From assembly GCA_902782905.1 (NCBI GenBank), contig CACZPB010000153.1:1-11898 (forward strand): a stretch of DNA of 11,898 nucleotides, read 5' to 3'. The number at the start of each line of letters is the position of its first letter. The first letter of the stretch is position 1. A model generated the notes under the pieces. It did no database searches, was not told the origin of the DNA, and saw nothing but the letters and a program-made list of their open reading frames with translations. Made by a program: the position numbers and the translations under genes. The stretch is from an uncultured bacterium (GTDB taxonomy: Bacteria; Cyanobacteriota; Vampirovibrionia; Gastranaerophilales; Gastranaerophilaceae). This document shows positions 1 through 8,583 of this stretch, piece after piece.

Positions 1-6
1 ACTATC

Positions 7-438
7 GTGAAAATATACAGCATAAATCCAATCAACTACAGACCTGTTATGCGTGGCGGCAAAAGCAGTATTTCCAAAGCTGCAATGTCAGATTTGAGGG
101 TTTTTAACCACCATATTTACGAATATAAAAAAGGGATTAGAAACCTTATCCTAACAACTGAAAAGGCATCATACAAAGATATCATCGCTGACAGGCTGCA
201 AAAAGAAAATATCGCATATAAAATCGACGAAATTGCAAACAACAAAATAAACGTGTATTTTGGAGAGCAAGAGTGCGTAAATGTAGTTAAGTCATTCAAT
301 CCGAGGCTCTGCGACCTGACTCCCGAGCAAGATTTCATTCTCGGAATAATGCTTGGTTATGACAGACTAAAACAATGCGTTCGATATAACAAGATTAAAA
401 GCGGAGAGATAAAACTCGGAAAGCACCCGCAGGAATAA
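7..438 (+). CDS. DUF2023-like hypothetical protein
   Basis: A 143-residue soluble protein of unknown function. The body from about residue 29 (RVFNHHIYEYKKGIRNL, then KINVYFG near 80 and FILGIMLGYDR near 110-120) matches my memory of the DUF2023 family, small proteins with no established activity. It has no signal peptide or membrane segment. The start shown is GTG at 7. The frame is open to the window edge, so an earlier start cannot be excluded. An ATG at 85 would give just the conserved domain but has no Shine-Dalgarno sequence. The first 27 residues (MKIYSINPINYRPVMRGG...) are extra to the domain and resemble the leader of the hypothetical protein at 11214-11621. It converges on der with 11 bases between the stop codons. 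The family call is from pattern memory; function is unknown. Confidence 0.65.
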   Translation: MKIYSINPINYRPVMRGGKSSISKAAMSDLRVFNHHIYEYKKGIRNLILTTEKASYKDIIADRLQKENIAYKIDEIANNKINVYFGEQECVNVVKSFNPRLCDLTPEQDFILGIMLGYDRLKQCVRYNKIKSGEIKLGKHPQE

Positions 439-449
439 CATAATTTATA

Positions 450-1796
450 TTACTTGGATTTTGTTTTTTCGGAACGCTCTCTGACCGCAATCCTAATCGG
501 AGTGCCCATAAAGCCGAACGCTTCCCTTAATTTATTTTCCATATAACGTCTGTAATGGTCTTTTAACAAATCCTCAGAATTTACAAACAATATGAATGTC
601 GGCGGATCTGTTGAAGCCTGAGTTGTGTACATTACCTTCAAGCGTTTGTTTCTTATTGTTTGAGGAGTATTTAGAGCGTAAGCTTCATTTATAACTTTAT
701 TCAAAAGTCCGGTAGAAACACGTTTTGAATGTTCTTTGTCAACCTCTGATACACGCGTAAATATATTGTTCAACCTTTGGTGAGTAACTGCACTGATATA
801 AATTTTGGGGACATAACTCAAAAAAGGAATCTCGTTTTCAAGCATTTTATCAAATTTACTGACCGAATTAGACTTTTTATCAGCTATTAGATCCCACTTG
901 TTAATAGCAATTACCATACCTTTGCCTGCTTCCGTAATAATGGATGCTATTTTTTTATCCTGATCAGAAATGCCGTTTTGCGCTTCAACAGCATCAATTA
1001 CCAAGAGTGCAACATCACACTCTCTTATTGAACGGATTGCTCTGTCTACAGCAAATTTTTCGACACCATAGTCTACTTTTGCTTTTTTTCTGATACCGGC
1101 GGTATCTATAATCACATATTCCTGCTCATTATATTTAAACCTTGAATCTATGCTGTCTCTTGTTGTACCTGAAATATCAGAAACAATAACGCGTTTTTCG
1201 CCAAGAAGCGCATTTACAATAGAGGATTTGCCTGCATTTGGTCTGCCGACAATTGCCAGCTTTATTGAATTATCTTCCGTTTTATTGTCATCTGCTTCAA
1301 ACTCTTTTGTGATTTCTTCCAGCAGGTCACCAACACCGCCTGAACCGTGAAGAGCAGATATTGCAATAGGTTCTCCTAGTGAAAGTGAATAAAAATCTCC
1401 AATCATAGTAATTTGATTGTGCGAATCAACTTTATTTACAGCCAAATATACCGGTTTATCGGATTTTCTAAGTATATTTGCAATATCTTCGTCAACAGGC
1501 GTAACTCCGTCTACTCCGTCTACAAGAAATATAATCTTATCCGCTTCATCACAAGCTATGCGAGCCTGATCATAAATAGAGAGCATTATTTCGTCTTCAT
1601 CACCCGGGACGATACCGCCTGTGTCAATAACAGTAAACTGTTTATTCTGCCACTCTACATCAAAATATATTCTATCTCTTGTAACACCTGCCATATCATC
1701 AACTATAGACTGTCTTTTCCCGACAAGCCTATTTACAAACGTTGATTTTCCTACATTCGGGCGTCCTACTACTGCTATAATCGGTTTTCTGTTCAT
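450..1796 (-). CDS. der: Ribosome-assembly GTPase Der (EngA)
   Basis: Der is an essential GTPase with two tandem G domains that acts in late assembly of the 50S subunit. The first G domain shows G1 GRPNVGKST (11-19), G3 DTGG (58-61), G4 NKVD (121-124) and G5-like SALHG (147-151). An acidic linker (about 167-176) leads to the second, with G1 GRPNAGKSS (184-192), DTAG (231-234) and NKWD (299-302). The C-terminal part, from about 350 to 440, is the KH-like RNA-binding domain, and the protein ends in a basic tail (RSEKTKSK). At 448 residues it is full length for the family. The ATG at 1796 is well placed before the first G1 motif but has no good Shine-Dalgarno sequence. It is divergent from rpsO and convergent with the DUF2023-like gene, so it is probably monocistronic. 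All key GTPase motifs are intact. Confidence 0.98.
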   Translation of the reverse strand: MNRKPIIAVVGRPNVGKSTFVNRLVGKRQSIVDDMAGVTRDRIYFDVEWQNKQFTVIDTGGIVPGDEDEIMLSIYDQARIACDEADKIIFLVDGVDGVTPVDEDIANILRKSDKPVYLAVNKVDSHNQITMIGDFYSLSLGEPIAISALHGSGGVGDLLEEITKEFEADDNKTEDNSIKLAIVGRPNAGKSSIVNALLGEKRVIVSDISGTTRDSIDSRFKYNEQEYVIIDTAGIRKKAKVDYGVEKFAVDRAIRSIRECDVALLVIDAVEAQNGISDQDKKIASIITEAGKGMVIAINKWDLIADKKSNSVSKFDKMLENEIPFLSYVPKIYISAVTHQRLNNIFTRVSEVDKEHSKRVSTGLLNKVINEAYALNTPQTIRNKRLKVMYTTQASTDPPTFILFVNSEDLLKDHYRRYMENKLREAFGFMGTPIRIAVRERSEKTKSK

Positions 1797-1839
1797 AATA
1801 AAGTCAGTTTAACATAAATAAAACTTTTTTTACAAATAC

Positions 1840-1868
1840 TTGCAAATAAAAATTGAGTATTATATCAT
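1840..1868 (+). promoter_or_regulatory. Candidate distal promoter of rpsO
   Basis: TTGCAA (1840-1845), a 17-base spacer and TATCAT (1863-1868) make a reasonable sigma-70-type promoter. Transcription would start near 1875, giving a leader of about 95 bases that begins with the hairpin at 1876-1906. It competes with the proximal candidate at 1921-1948. Confidence 0.4.
1859..1867 (-). promoter_or_regulatory. Candidate extended -10 promoter of der
   Basis: On the minus strand this reads TGATATAAT, a perfect TATAAT preceded by the TG of an extended -10 element. No good -35 is seen at 16-18 bases, as is acceptable for extended -10 promoters. Transcription would begin near 1852, about 55 bases before the der ATG. 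It overlaps a plus-strand promoter candidate for rpsO, so the two genes may share a back-to-back control region. Confidence 0.5.
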
Positions 1869-1875
1869 ACAGATT

Positions 1876-1939
1876 GTAGAGTGCTTACGCCAATATGTCA
1901 CACTACGTGCTTATAATGATTTGGAAGTCGATGCCAAAT
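1876..1939 (+). promoter_or_regulatory. Structured leader upstream of rpsO
   Basis: Two possible hairpins lie before rpsO. The first pairs GTAGAGTG (1876-1883) with CACACTAC (1899-1906), eight positions with one A-A mismatch and a 15-base loop. The second pairs ATTTGG (1919-1924) with CCAAAT (1934-1939) around a 9-base loop. GTGCTTA occurs twice (1881-1887, 1907-1913). In several bacteria S15 represses its own mRNA by binding such leaders. That this leader does so is inference, and it depends on use of the distal promoter. Confidence 0.3.
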
Positions 1940-1948
1940 ACATATAAT
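1921..1948 (+). promoter_or_regulatory. Candidate proximal promoter of rpsO
   Basis: TTGGAA (1921-1926), a 16-base spacer and a perfect TATAAT (1943-1948). Transcription would start near 1955, leaving a leader of about 15 bases that still includes the purine-rich Shine-Dalgarno sequence before the ATG at 1970. Confidence 0.45.
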
Positions 1949-1969
1949 GCAAAAGAAAAGGAAAAAACA

Positions 1970-2233
1970 ATGAACTTAAAGAACAAACAAGAAATTATCA
2001 AAAAATTTGGTGCAAATGAAAAAGACACTGGCTCTGCTGAAGTACAAATAGCAATGCTTACAAAGAAAATTTCTGAGCTTACCGAACACATGAAATCTAA
2101 CAAAAAAGACTTTGCTACAAAAAGAGGTCTTTTGATGATGGTTGGTAAGAGAAAAAGACTTCTTTCATTCTTGAAAGAAAGAAATCTTGACGGATACAGA
2201 GATCTTATCAAAAAGCTTGGTATCAGAGGGTAA
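1970..2233 (+). CDS. rpsO: 30S ribosomal protein S15
   Basis: An 87-residue protein with the full S15 pattern: an N-terminal helix (MNLKNKQEIIKKFG), the TGSAEVQIAMLTKKISELTEHMK segment, then KRGLLMMVGKRKRLLSFLK and a C-terminal YRDLIKKLGIRG. S15 binds the central domain of 16S rRNA early in 30S assembly. The frame is open back to an ATG at 1895, but the extra 25 residues look nothing like S15. The ATG at 1970 is preceded by a purine-rich AAAAGGAAAAAA stretch and gives the usual family length. The gene stands alone between its own promoter candidates and a strong terminator. In many bacteria rpsO is next to pnp; here it is next to rsgA. Confidence 0.98.
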   Translation: MNLKNKQEIIKKFGANEKDTGSAEVQIAMLTKKISELTEHMKSNKKDFATKRGLLMMVGKRKRLLSFLKERNLDGYRDLIKKLGIRG

Positions 2234-2246
2234 AATTTTAATTTCA

Positions 2247-2284
2247 AAAAATAGCGCAGGTATATTTTACCTGCGCTATTTTTG
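2247..2284 (+). terminator. Intrinsic terminator of rpsO
   Basis: A 16-base-pair perfect stem (2247-2262 with 2268-2283), with a GC core of GCGCAGG/CCTGCGC and a 5-base loop, ending in TTTTT. It begins 13 bases after the rpsO stop. The A-rich left arm means it could also end transcription on the other strand. The T-run sits where a -35 for rsgA would be. Confidence 0.93.
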
Positions 2285-2298
2285 TATCCCTATTATTG

Positions 2299-2307
2299 TG
2301 CTACAAT
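2299..2307 (+). promoter_or_regulatory. Extended -10 promoter abutting rsgA
   Basis: TGCTACAAT reads as an extended -10 (TG, one base, TACAAT at 2302-2307). Six bases separate it from the rsgA ATG at 2314, so the predicted transcription start falls on or next to the start codon. There is no Shine-Dalgarno sequence between. It lies just after the rpsO terminator, as expected for a fresh start of transcription. Confidence 0.6.
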
Positions 2308-2313
2308 CTAGTT

Positions 2314-3312
2314 ATGGCAAAAGGACAAATCTTTAAAATACATTCGGATTTTTATTATATAAATTCTGACGGCAAAGAATATGAATGCAAGCTCAGAGAA
2401 GTCATAAAAAAAACGAAACAATCCGTTTTTGTGGGAGACTTTGTTGAATTCGACAATGGTGCAATCGAAAAACTTCTCCCAAGAAAGAATTACATTCCGC
2501 GTCCTTCTGTTGCCAACATTGACCGAATAATTATAATTTCGGCAGTAAAAGAGCCTGAACTGAATTTTTCTCAGCTAAACAGATACATTGCTTTTGCAAA
2601 ATATCACAACATCGAAGCAGTTCTATGTTTTAACAAAAATGACCTATCTTCTGATGACAGTACAATTGAAAAAGTTTTTTCAATTTACGAACCGTTAGGA
2701 TACGATATAATATTCACCTCCGCGCTCGACGGGTTTGGTACAGATGATTTTAAAGAGCTTTTAGAAGGAAAAACTTCTGTAGTTTGCGGTGCTTCAGGAG
2801 TCGGAAAATCTTCGCTTATTAACTCAATTTCCGGACTAAATCTTCGGACAAAAGAAGTTAGCGACAAAACTCAAAGAGGTACGCACACAACAAGACACTG
2901 TGAAATAATTTCTTTGAACAAAAATACCAGAATTGTTGACACTCCTGGGTTCAGTAATCTCAAATTTGATTTTATTTTGCCGATTGATGTAGATAAATTG
3001 TTCCCTGAGATAAACAAGTACCGAGAATACTGCAAATTCCAAGATTGCCTTCACGATACAGAAAGCGGCTGTGCTGTAAAAGAGCACTTAGACTTAATCG
3101 CACCCTCAAGATACCAAAGTTACTTGGAATTTGTTGAAGAAGCAAAAATTTATAAGGAAAAAGTCAAATTTCAGGGAAAAAAAGTAGAGAGTACTCATAA
3201 ACAACATAACAATGAAATTGCAGTAAAAATAAGTTCAAGAAAGCGTCAAAGCGCAAGAAATACACTAAAACAAAATTTATATAAGGATATTGATGATGAA
3301 AGAATTGATTAA
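2314..3312 (+). CDS. rsgA: Ribosome small-subunit GTPase RsgA
   Basis: RsgA (YjeQ/YloQ) is a circularly permuted GTPase that checks 30S maturation. From the ATG at 2314 it has 332 residues. An OB-fold domain (about 1-65) is followed by the permuted G domain: G4 NKND (107-110), G5-like TSALDG (135-140), G1 GASGVGKSS (159-167) and G3 DTPG (209-212). The C-terminal zinc site has C240, C245, H247 and C253, the family pattern. The last 50 or so residues are basic and polar. The frame extends six codons upstream to 2296, but those bases are the promoter itself, so 2314 is chosen. The mRNA is probably leaderless. It is first in a plus-strand cluster, its stop overlapping the start of the prenyl synthase. 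Confidence 0.96.
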   Translation: MAKGQIFKIHSDFYYINSDGKEYECKLREVIKKTKQSVFVGDFVEFDNGAIEKLLPRKNYIPRPSVANIDRIIIISAVKEPELNFSQLNRYIAFAKYHNIEAVLCFNKNDLSSDDSTIEKVFSIYEPLGYDIIFTSALDGFGTDDFKELLEGKTSVVCGASGVGKSSLINSISGLNLRTKEVSDKTQRGTHTTRHCEIISLNKNTRIVDTPGFSNLKFDFILPIDVDKLFPEINKYREYCKFQDCLHDTESGCAVKEHLDLIAPSRYQSYLEFVEEAKIYKEKVKFQGKKVESTHKQHNNEIAVKISSRKRQSARNTLKQNLYKDIDDERID

Positions 3313-4162
3313 ACTTGTAGACGAATATTTAGACAGATATATGGAAATTGCTTATCCTGAAGACATTTTTAAAGCAATGAAATACACTCTCATGCTCCCC
3401 GGAAAAAGACTTAGACCCGTTATGTGCTTAGAGACCGCCAGAATTTTAGGAGCGGATATAAAAAAACTCCTACCATCTGCCTGTGCGCTTGAAATGCTTC
3501 ACGTACAAAGCCTTATTCACGATGATTTGCCTTGCATGGATAATGATGATTTTAGGCGCGGCAAACCTTCAAATCACAAAGTTTTTGGAGAAGCAAACGC
3601 TGTGTTGGCAGGTGATGCGCTACTAACTTATGCTCCACAGCTCATAATAGAAAAATCAACAGAACTTTCTTCTACTCAGATTCTACGAATTATACATGAA
3701 TATACAAAATTTGCCGGTGCTTACGGATTGATAGCCGGTCAGGTAGTTGATATAGAGTCGGAGGGCGGAAAGCTTACAAAATCAGCAAAAGAAACTCTTG
3801 ATTTTATTCATTTAAATAAAACAGCCGTGCTTTTCAGGCTTGCAGTAAGGATGGGAGCAATCGGAGCAGGAGCCGACGACGATACAATTGAAGAATTTGA
3901 TAATTTTGCTAAAAAGTTTGGACTCGCATTTCAAATATATGATGATATCATGGATGAAATTTCATCATTTGAAGAGCTTGGAAAAACGGTAGGTAAAGAC
4001 AAAAATTCGGGAAAATTGACCTATGTTTCACTTTACGGGCTTGAAGAAGCAAAAAGAAAGTTCCGATTCCTAATTAAGGAATGTTATGATATAATAGAAA
4101 AGTATCGTTCTCAAGTATTTACGGAGATTTTAGATAAATTATCTTCCAGAATAGATGATTAG
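3296..4162 (+). CDS. ispA: Short-chain prenyl diphosphate synthase (FPP/GGPP type)
   Basis: A 288-residue all-helical enzyme that condenses isopentenyl diphosphate with an allylic diphosphate to make C15 or C20 products. It has GKRLRP (36-41), the first Asp-rich region DDLPCMD (76-82, the DDxxxxD bacterial/plant type), RRGKPSNH (87-94), GQVVD (148-152) and the second region DDIMD (216-220). The stretch SLIHDDLPCMDNDDFRRGKP is strikingly like plant and cyanobacterial GGPP synthases (CrtE). The residue five before DD, which affects chain length, region V70-Q71-S72, matches neither E. coli IspA (AYS) nor typical CrtE (TMS), so the product cannot be read off. AAGGA at 3283-3287 suits the ATG at 3296; the ATG at 3293 or TTG at 3290 are alternatives. 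It overlaps the end of rsgA by 17 bases, so it is co-transcribed. Confidence 0.93.
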   Translation: MKELIKLVDEYLDRYMEIAYPEDIFKAMKYTLMLPGKRLRPVMCLETARILGADIKKLLPSACALEMLHVQSLIHDDLPCMDNDDFRRGKPSNHKVFGEANAVLAGDALLTYAPQLIIEKSTELSSTQILRIIHEYTKFAGAYGLIAGQVVDIESEGGKLTKSAKETLDFIHLNKTAVLFRLAVRMGAIGAGADDDTIEEFDNFAKKFGLAFQIYDDIMDEISSFEELGKTVGKDKNSGKLTYVSLYGLEEAKRKFRFLIKECYDIIEKYRSQVFTEILDKLSSRIDD

Positions 4163-4173
4163 TTAGGAGTTTT

Positions 4174-4647
4174 ATGGCTTTTTCTCAAATTTATAATACA
4201 GGCTATGAAGTAATATTTACAGCATTTTCAGGAATTATTACCGCCCAGATAATCAAGTGCTTGGTTTTTCTTATAATAAACAGAAAAATTGATGTTAGAC
4301 TTTTTACAACAACCGGTGGCATGCCAAGCTCACACTCAGCAGGGGTCATGGGGCTATCTACTACAGTGGGGCTTATTAGCGGTTTTGATTCAATAGTTTT
4401 TGCAATTTCAATCGGATTTGCCTGTATTGTAATGTATGATGCAGCAGGCGTGAGACGTGCAGCCGGCAAGCAAGCAGCTTGCTTGAATAAAATTATCATG
4501 GATATATACAAACATGATTTGGTTGAAGCAGGCGGCAAATTAAAAGAATTATTAGGTCATACTCCTATGCAAGTATTTGTCGGGGCTTTATTCGGAGTTT
4601 TGTATGCGGTATATATACACCTGCTTCTTGCAAGACTTGTCGGATAA
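4174..4647 (+). CDS. Divergent PAP2 (DUF212) family membrane protein
   Basis: A 157-residue integral membrane protein of the divergent PAP2 family (B. subtilis YuiD-like). Visible signatures are GGMPSSHSA (48-56), YDAAGVRRAAGKQA (88-101) and LGHTPMQV (128-134). Hydrophobic segments are near 14-35, 57-88 and 132-155. PAP2 relatives remove phosphate from lipid pyrophosphates or phosphates. Activity in this divergent branch is poorly established, so a polyprenyl phosphatase role is inference, helped by the prenyl synthase just upstream (11-base gap). TTAGGAG at 4163-4169 gives a good Shine-Dalgarno sequence for the ATG at 4174. It ends one base before the stop of the convergent aldolase, leaving no room for a terminator between them. 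Confidence 0.93.
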   Translation: MAFSQIYNTGYEVIFTAFSGIITAQIIKCLVFLIINRKIDVRLFTTTGGMPSSHSAGVMGLSTTVGLISGFDSIVFAISIGFACIVMYDAAGVRRAAGKQAACLNKIIMDIYKHDLVEAGGKLKELLGHTPMQVFVGALFGVLYAVYIHLLLARLVG

Positions 4648-4648
4648 A

Positions 4649-5273
<625 letters not shown>

Positions 5274-5284
<11 letters not shown>

Positions 5285-7445
5285 CTTCCACCGGCTTTAT
5301 ATCTTCTACAGATGCTCGTTCCAGAACAGGAGCGCGCTTTGAATTTTCAAAGTTTGTATCTTCTTTTTGGGCATCGTCGTCTTTATTTTCTTTCTTTTCA
5401 GACTTTTTGGTTTGTTTTATTTCCATCTTGTCGTACTCAACTTTTGTACCTTTTGGATCCATCATGAGCTCTACCAAGAACATTGTATTTTCTCTTACAA
5501 AGTCATAACCGATACTGAATTTGACGTCATCAGGCCCAAATGAAACATAGAATGCGTTTTCCTGGAATTTATCACCGTTTGGAGAATCGCCTGAGAGGTT
5601 TATTGAACCAAACCAAGAAACCGTTAGCCAACGACAAAGCCTTAAATATTCTCTTAAATACACGTTCGATTTGCCATATCTGTACGCATCATAAACCGGC
5701 AATGGTGTATGATCATCATATACAGATTGGAAATATCCGATATCCTGCATCCATCTTTTGTATTGCGTATGCAACCTTGGCCCCAATCTTCCGATAACCT
5801 GCGTTTCACCTGAACCGTACAAAGATGCGGATAATTGACCTGCAATATCGAAAGATAAAGCTTTTTGTTTTTCTTCATTTCTATAGTTAAATATATTCTG
5901 CGTAGCTTCCGCCATATAACGCAATCTTAAAGTACCAATTTGTTTACCGCTAAGTCTTCTGTAATGATGATCCCTATCAATATCGTGGAAATAACCCAAA
6001 TCTGCTCTATGAGAGAATTTTGATGCGTGCCCTTTTAGAAGAAAACTATCGCCTTCATATCCCTTTTCATAAACCAAGCCCAAACCGTATTTTGGTCTGC
6101 GTCTTCCGAGCCACCACTCATCAACATAATCATTTACCGCATATTGCAAATATAACCCGTCATCGAGCTTTTGTTTACCTTTTACTACAAACAAGCTTGA
6201 TGCTGTACCGTAAGCGACTTGAGTTCTGTTTGTCGCGCTGCTGTATCTACCGATACCTCCGACACCGATACCGTGGTCATAATTTAATATCGGCATAACC
6301 TTTAAAGCGGCACCGCGGGCAAAGCCTTTGACAAATCCGGGGCCTACGTACATACCCAAACCGTGAATAGAACCAAGTTCCCACGCATTTGTTTCAACGA
6401 AGTCTACATTCTTATTTGCATAGAATTTAATTCCCGGAAGTTTCATTATTGTTTTACCGTTTTTGTAAACTTTCGGATGCTTTAGAGTTAAAATATCAAG
6501 ATTATCTCTTTGGTCAATTTTTATCTCTGTAGCTTTAACCCTTATACGACCGTTCTCCATATCCTCTGAAAGCGTTTCGTTTTTAGGGACAATCATATTC
6601 TGAAGCCTCGGTCCGTATTCTGATGAATGAAACTCTATCGGAAAAGAGTGGTCAACTGTGATAGAACCGTTTTCTTGTGTTATTTTATCTCCGTATACAT
6701 AACCTTTTTTAGCTTTAATTTCAACCGTTGTTGTATTTGTAACAGGATTTTCTATAAGCGCACTTTCTTCGTTCATATCAACAAAGATATAATCACCGGT
6801 TATTGTTTGGCCGTTTTTTATAACCTTTACATCACCTTCGGCTTTAATTGTGTTATTCATTCTGTCGTAAGTTATTTTATCGGCTAAAACTCTTGTGTTT
6901 TGGTTAACAAAAAGAACATCACAGTTGCCTGTCGCAATCAAAGTATAATTTGCGGTATCATAATCCATATTTTCGCAATCAAGAACTATGTTTTCTGTAT
7001 TTGCTTGTTTTTCTTGCTTTTTAGGCTTATCTTTTGAGAAAAAATGCCTTGCTTTTTGATTTTCTTCCACTGCTTCCTGATCGGCATCAAAACCATCCGG
7101 CATCATATTTTCATCAAAATTTTCCTCAACTTCTTTTGAAGCATACTCGGATGTCCCTGAATCAGATTGATATATACTTGTATTCGCTGTAGGTGCAAGC
7201 TGATGCTTCTTAGCATCTCTCTCTTTTAGTTTTCTCTTGATTGCCTTTCTCAATGTTTTTATCGGAGGATCTGTGGCTTTCTTTCCAACCGCAGATTGTT
7301 CAGCTTGTTTTTGTTTTAATGCTGGCGGTGTAAAAAAGGCATCACCCGTAAAATCATCCGGATCAATAAAAGAATATTCAGCCATTGCAGGAATCGCTAA
7401 ACTTAAAGAAATTATTAATACTAATATTTTTGATATGTTTTTCAA
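5274..7445 (-). CDS. lptD: LptD/OstA-like outer-membrane LPS-assembly protein
   Basis: A 723-residue exported protein. Signal peptide 1-22 ends AMA|E. Residues 23-150 are polar and low-complexity. An OstA/LptA-type beta domain follows (about 152-260), with repeats such as TGNCDVLFVNQNTRVLADKITYD (172-194) and AEGDVKVIKNGQTITGDY (202-219). Residues about 350-664 alternate aromatic and glycine in the manner of a beta-barrel. LptD places lipopolysaccharide in the outer leaflet of the outer membrane; the role here is by family. Unusually, about 59 charged residues (665-723, KKSEKKENKDDD...) follow the last plausible strand. It starts at TTG (7445), supported by the signal peptide and by AGG overlapping the upstream stop. 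It lies 10 bases after the M23 peptidase gene and overlaps the aldolase start. Confidence 0.85.
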
Positions 7446-7455
7446 AATTCTTTAC

Positions 7456-8568
7456 CTATAAACTTACATAACCTGCCGGATTGCTCGGCTGTCCGTTAAC
7501 CCTGACTTCAAAGTGGCAATGAGGTCCTGTGCTGTATCCGGTTGTTCCTTCATAGCCTATAATATCACCTTTTGACACTCTTTGCCCGTTTGTAGCTTTT
7601 ATTGTACTCATATGAGCATACAATGTTGAAACAGGTTTCCCGTTAACAACACCGTGTTCTATAATTACAACCTTACCATAACCGCCGTACCAGCCTGAAT
7701 AGATAACTTTTCCTGAATTAGATGCTTTTATTGCGCCATAATTAGGGCCGCCTATATCAACTCCTGAGTGGAAAGTTCGGCTATTAAATATCGGATGAGT
7801 TCTCCAACCGAACGGAGAAGTTATTCTTCCGCCAATTGGTTTTATAAATCCTGAAGCTACAACGTTTGTATTTTTGTCTTTTGCATTTCTGTTAATATAA
7901 GAACCTAAACTTTTAGATTGCCTTTCAAGCTCTTTTTCAGCCTTCATATAAGCAACTTTATCTGTTTTAAGCTTCTTTATCATGCTCTCATTTTTAGCAA
8001 TTGCATTTTTGATATAGTACTGTTGAGAGTTTATTGATGCAATTGAACGCTCCAAGTGACGTTTTTTTGCTTCAATATTGTATTTTAAAAGAGCAATTTC
8101 TTGAGCTTTTTTCTTAGCGGAAACCATTCGCTCATAATCCTCTCTTAAGATTATTTTTTGGAAATATACTCTATCTACAAGCATATTTATATCTTCTGAT
8201 GTAATAAGAAGTTCAAAAAATGCTTTTCTTTGGGTTTTAAAAATTTTTCTTATGTGAACAGCAAGAACAGAGTTTAAATTATTATACTCAACAGAAGCTT
8301 GATCCAACTTTGATTGCATACTATTAAGTTCGCGCTCTGTTGAAACGACCTGAGATTTTGACTGTTGAAGAGAATTCGTAGCATTTTCTAATTTTTGCTG
8401 ATTTTTATAAAGCTTGTTTTTTTCTAAATTCTCCAACCATTGAAGGTGGTTAATCTTTTCTCTTGTTTTTTTCTTTTTGACTTCTAAACTTTGCTCAGCA
8501 AAAGAAGGACAGCCTGTAAAGCTGAACAGTACTCCGAAAAATATTAAAAGGTTTAATATCTTCTTCAA
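7456..8568 (-). CDS. Secreted coiled-coil M23 (LytM) metallopeptidase
   Basis: A 370-residue exported peptidase of the EnvC/NlpD/MepM kind, acting on peptidoglycan or activating amidases in the periplasm. A hydrophobic signal (4-19) ends in FTGC (C20, a weak lipobox) or is cut after SFA (22-24). A long Lys/Glu/Gln-rich coiled coil spans about 26-225. The M23 domain starts near 245 (GGRITSPFGWRTHP, 246-259). H267, D271, H319, H350 and H352 are all present (HSGVD, YAHM, HCHFEV), so the zinc site is intact and the protein is probably catalytic, unlike degenerate EnvC. The frame opens at a TTG at 8580, but GGAGG lies inside those codons, 5 bases before a second TTG at 8568 (MKKILNLLIFF), which is chosen. 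It follows a 36-residue membrane protein and precedes lptD by 10 bases. Confidence 0.93.
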   Translation of the reverse strand: MKKILNLLIFFGVLFSFTGCPSFAEQSLEVKKKKTREKINHLQWLENLEKNKLYKNQQKLENATNSLQQSKSQVVSTERELNSMQSKLDQASVEYNNLNSVLAVHIRKIFKTQRKAFFELLITSEDINMLVDRVYFQKIILREDYERMVSAKKKAQEIALLKYNIEAKKRHLERSIASINSQQYYIKNAIAKNESMIKKLKTDKVAYMKAEKELERQSKSLGSYINRNAKDKNTNVVASGFIKPIGGRITSPFGWRTHPIFNSRTFHSGVDIGGPNYGAIKASNSGKVIYSGWYGGYGKVVIIEHGVVNGKPVSTLYAHMSTIKATNGQRVSKGDIIGYEGTTGYSTGPHCHFEVRVNGQPSNPAGYVSL

Positions 8569-8583
8569 ACTTTCCTCCAAAAT

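Noticed and set aside
1413..1745. ORFs on the plus strand inside der (66-110 residues)
   Set aside because: They are antisense to a fully conserved GTPase and show no start signals or domain pattern.
1895..1969. A 25-residue N-terminal extension of S15 from an ATG at 1895
   Set aside because: The extension has no S15 similarity and overlaps the proximal promoter candidate. The ATG at 1970 gives the normal 87-residue protein behind a purine-rich binding site.
8569..8580. A TTG at 8580 as the start of the M23 peptidase
   Set aside because: Its following codons are the GGAGG binding site itself, which is ideally spaced from the TTG at 8568.
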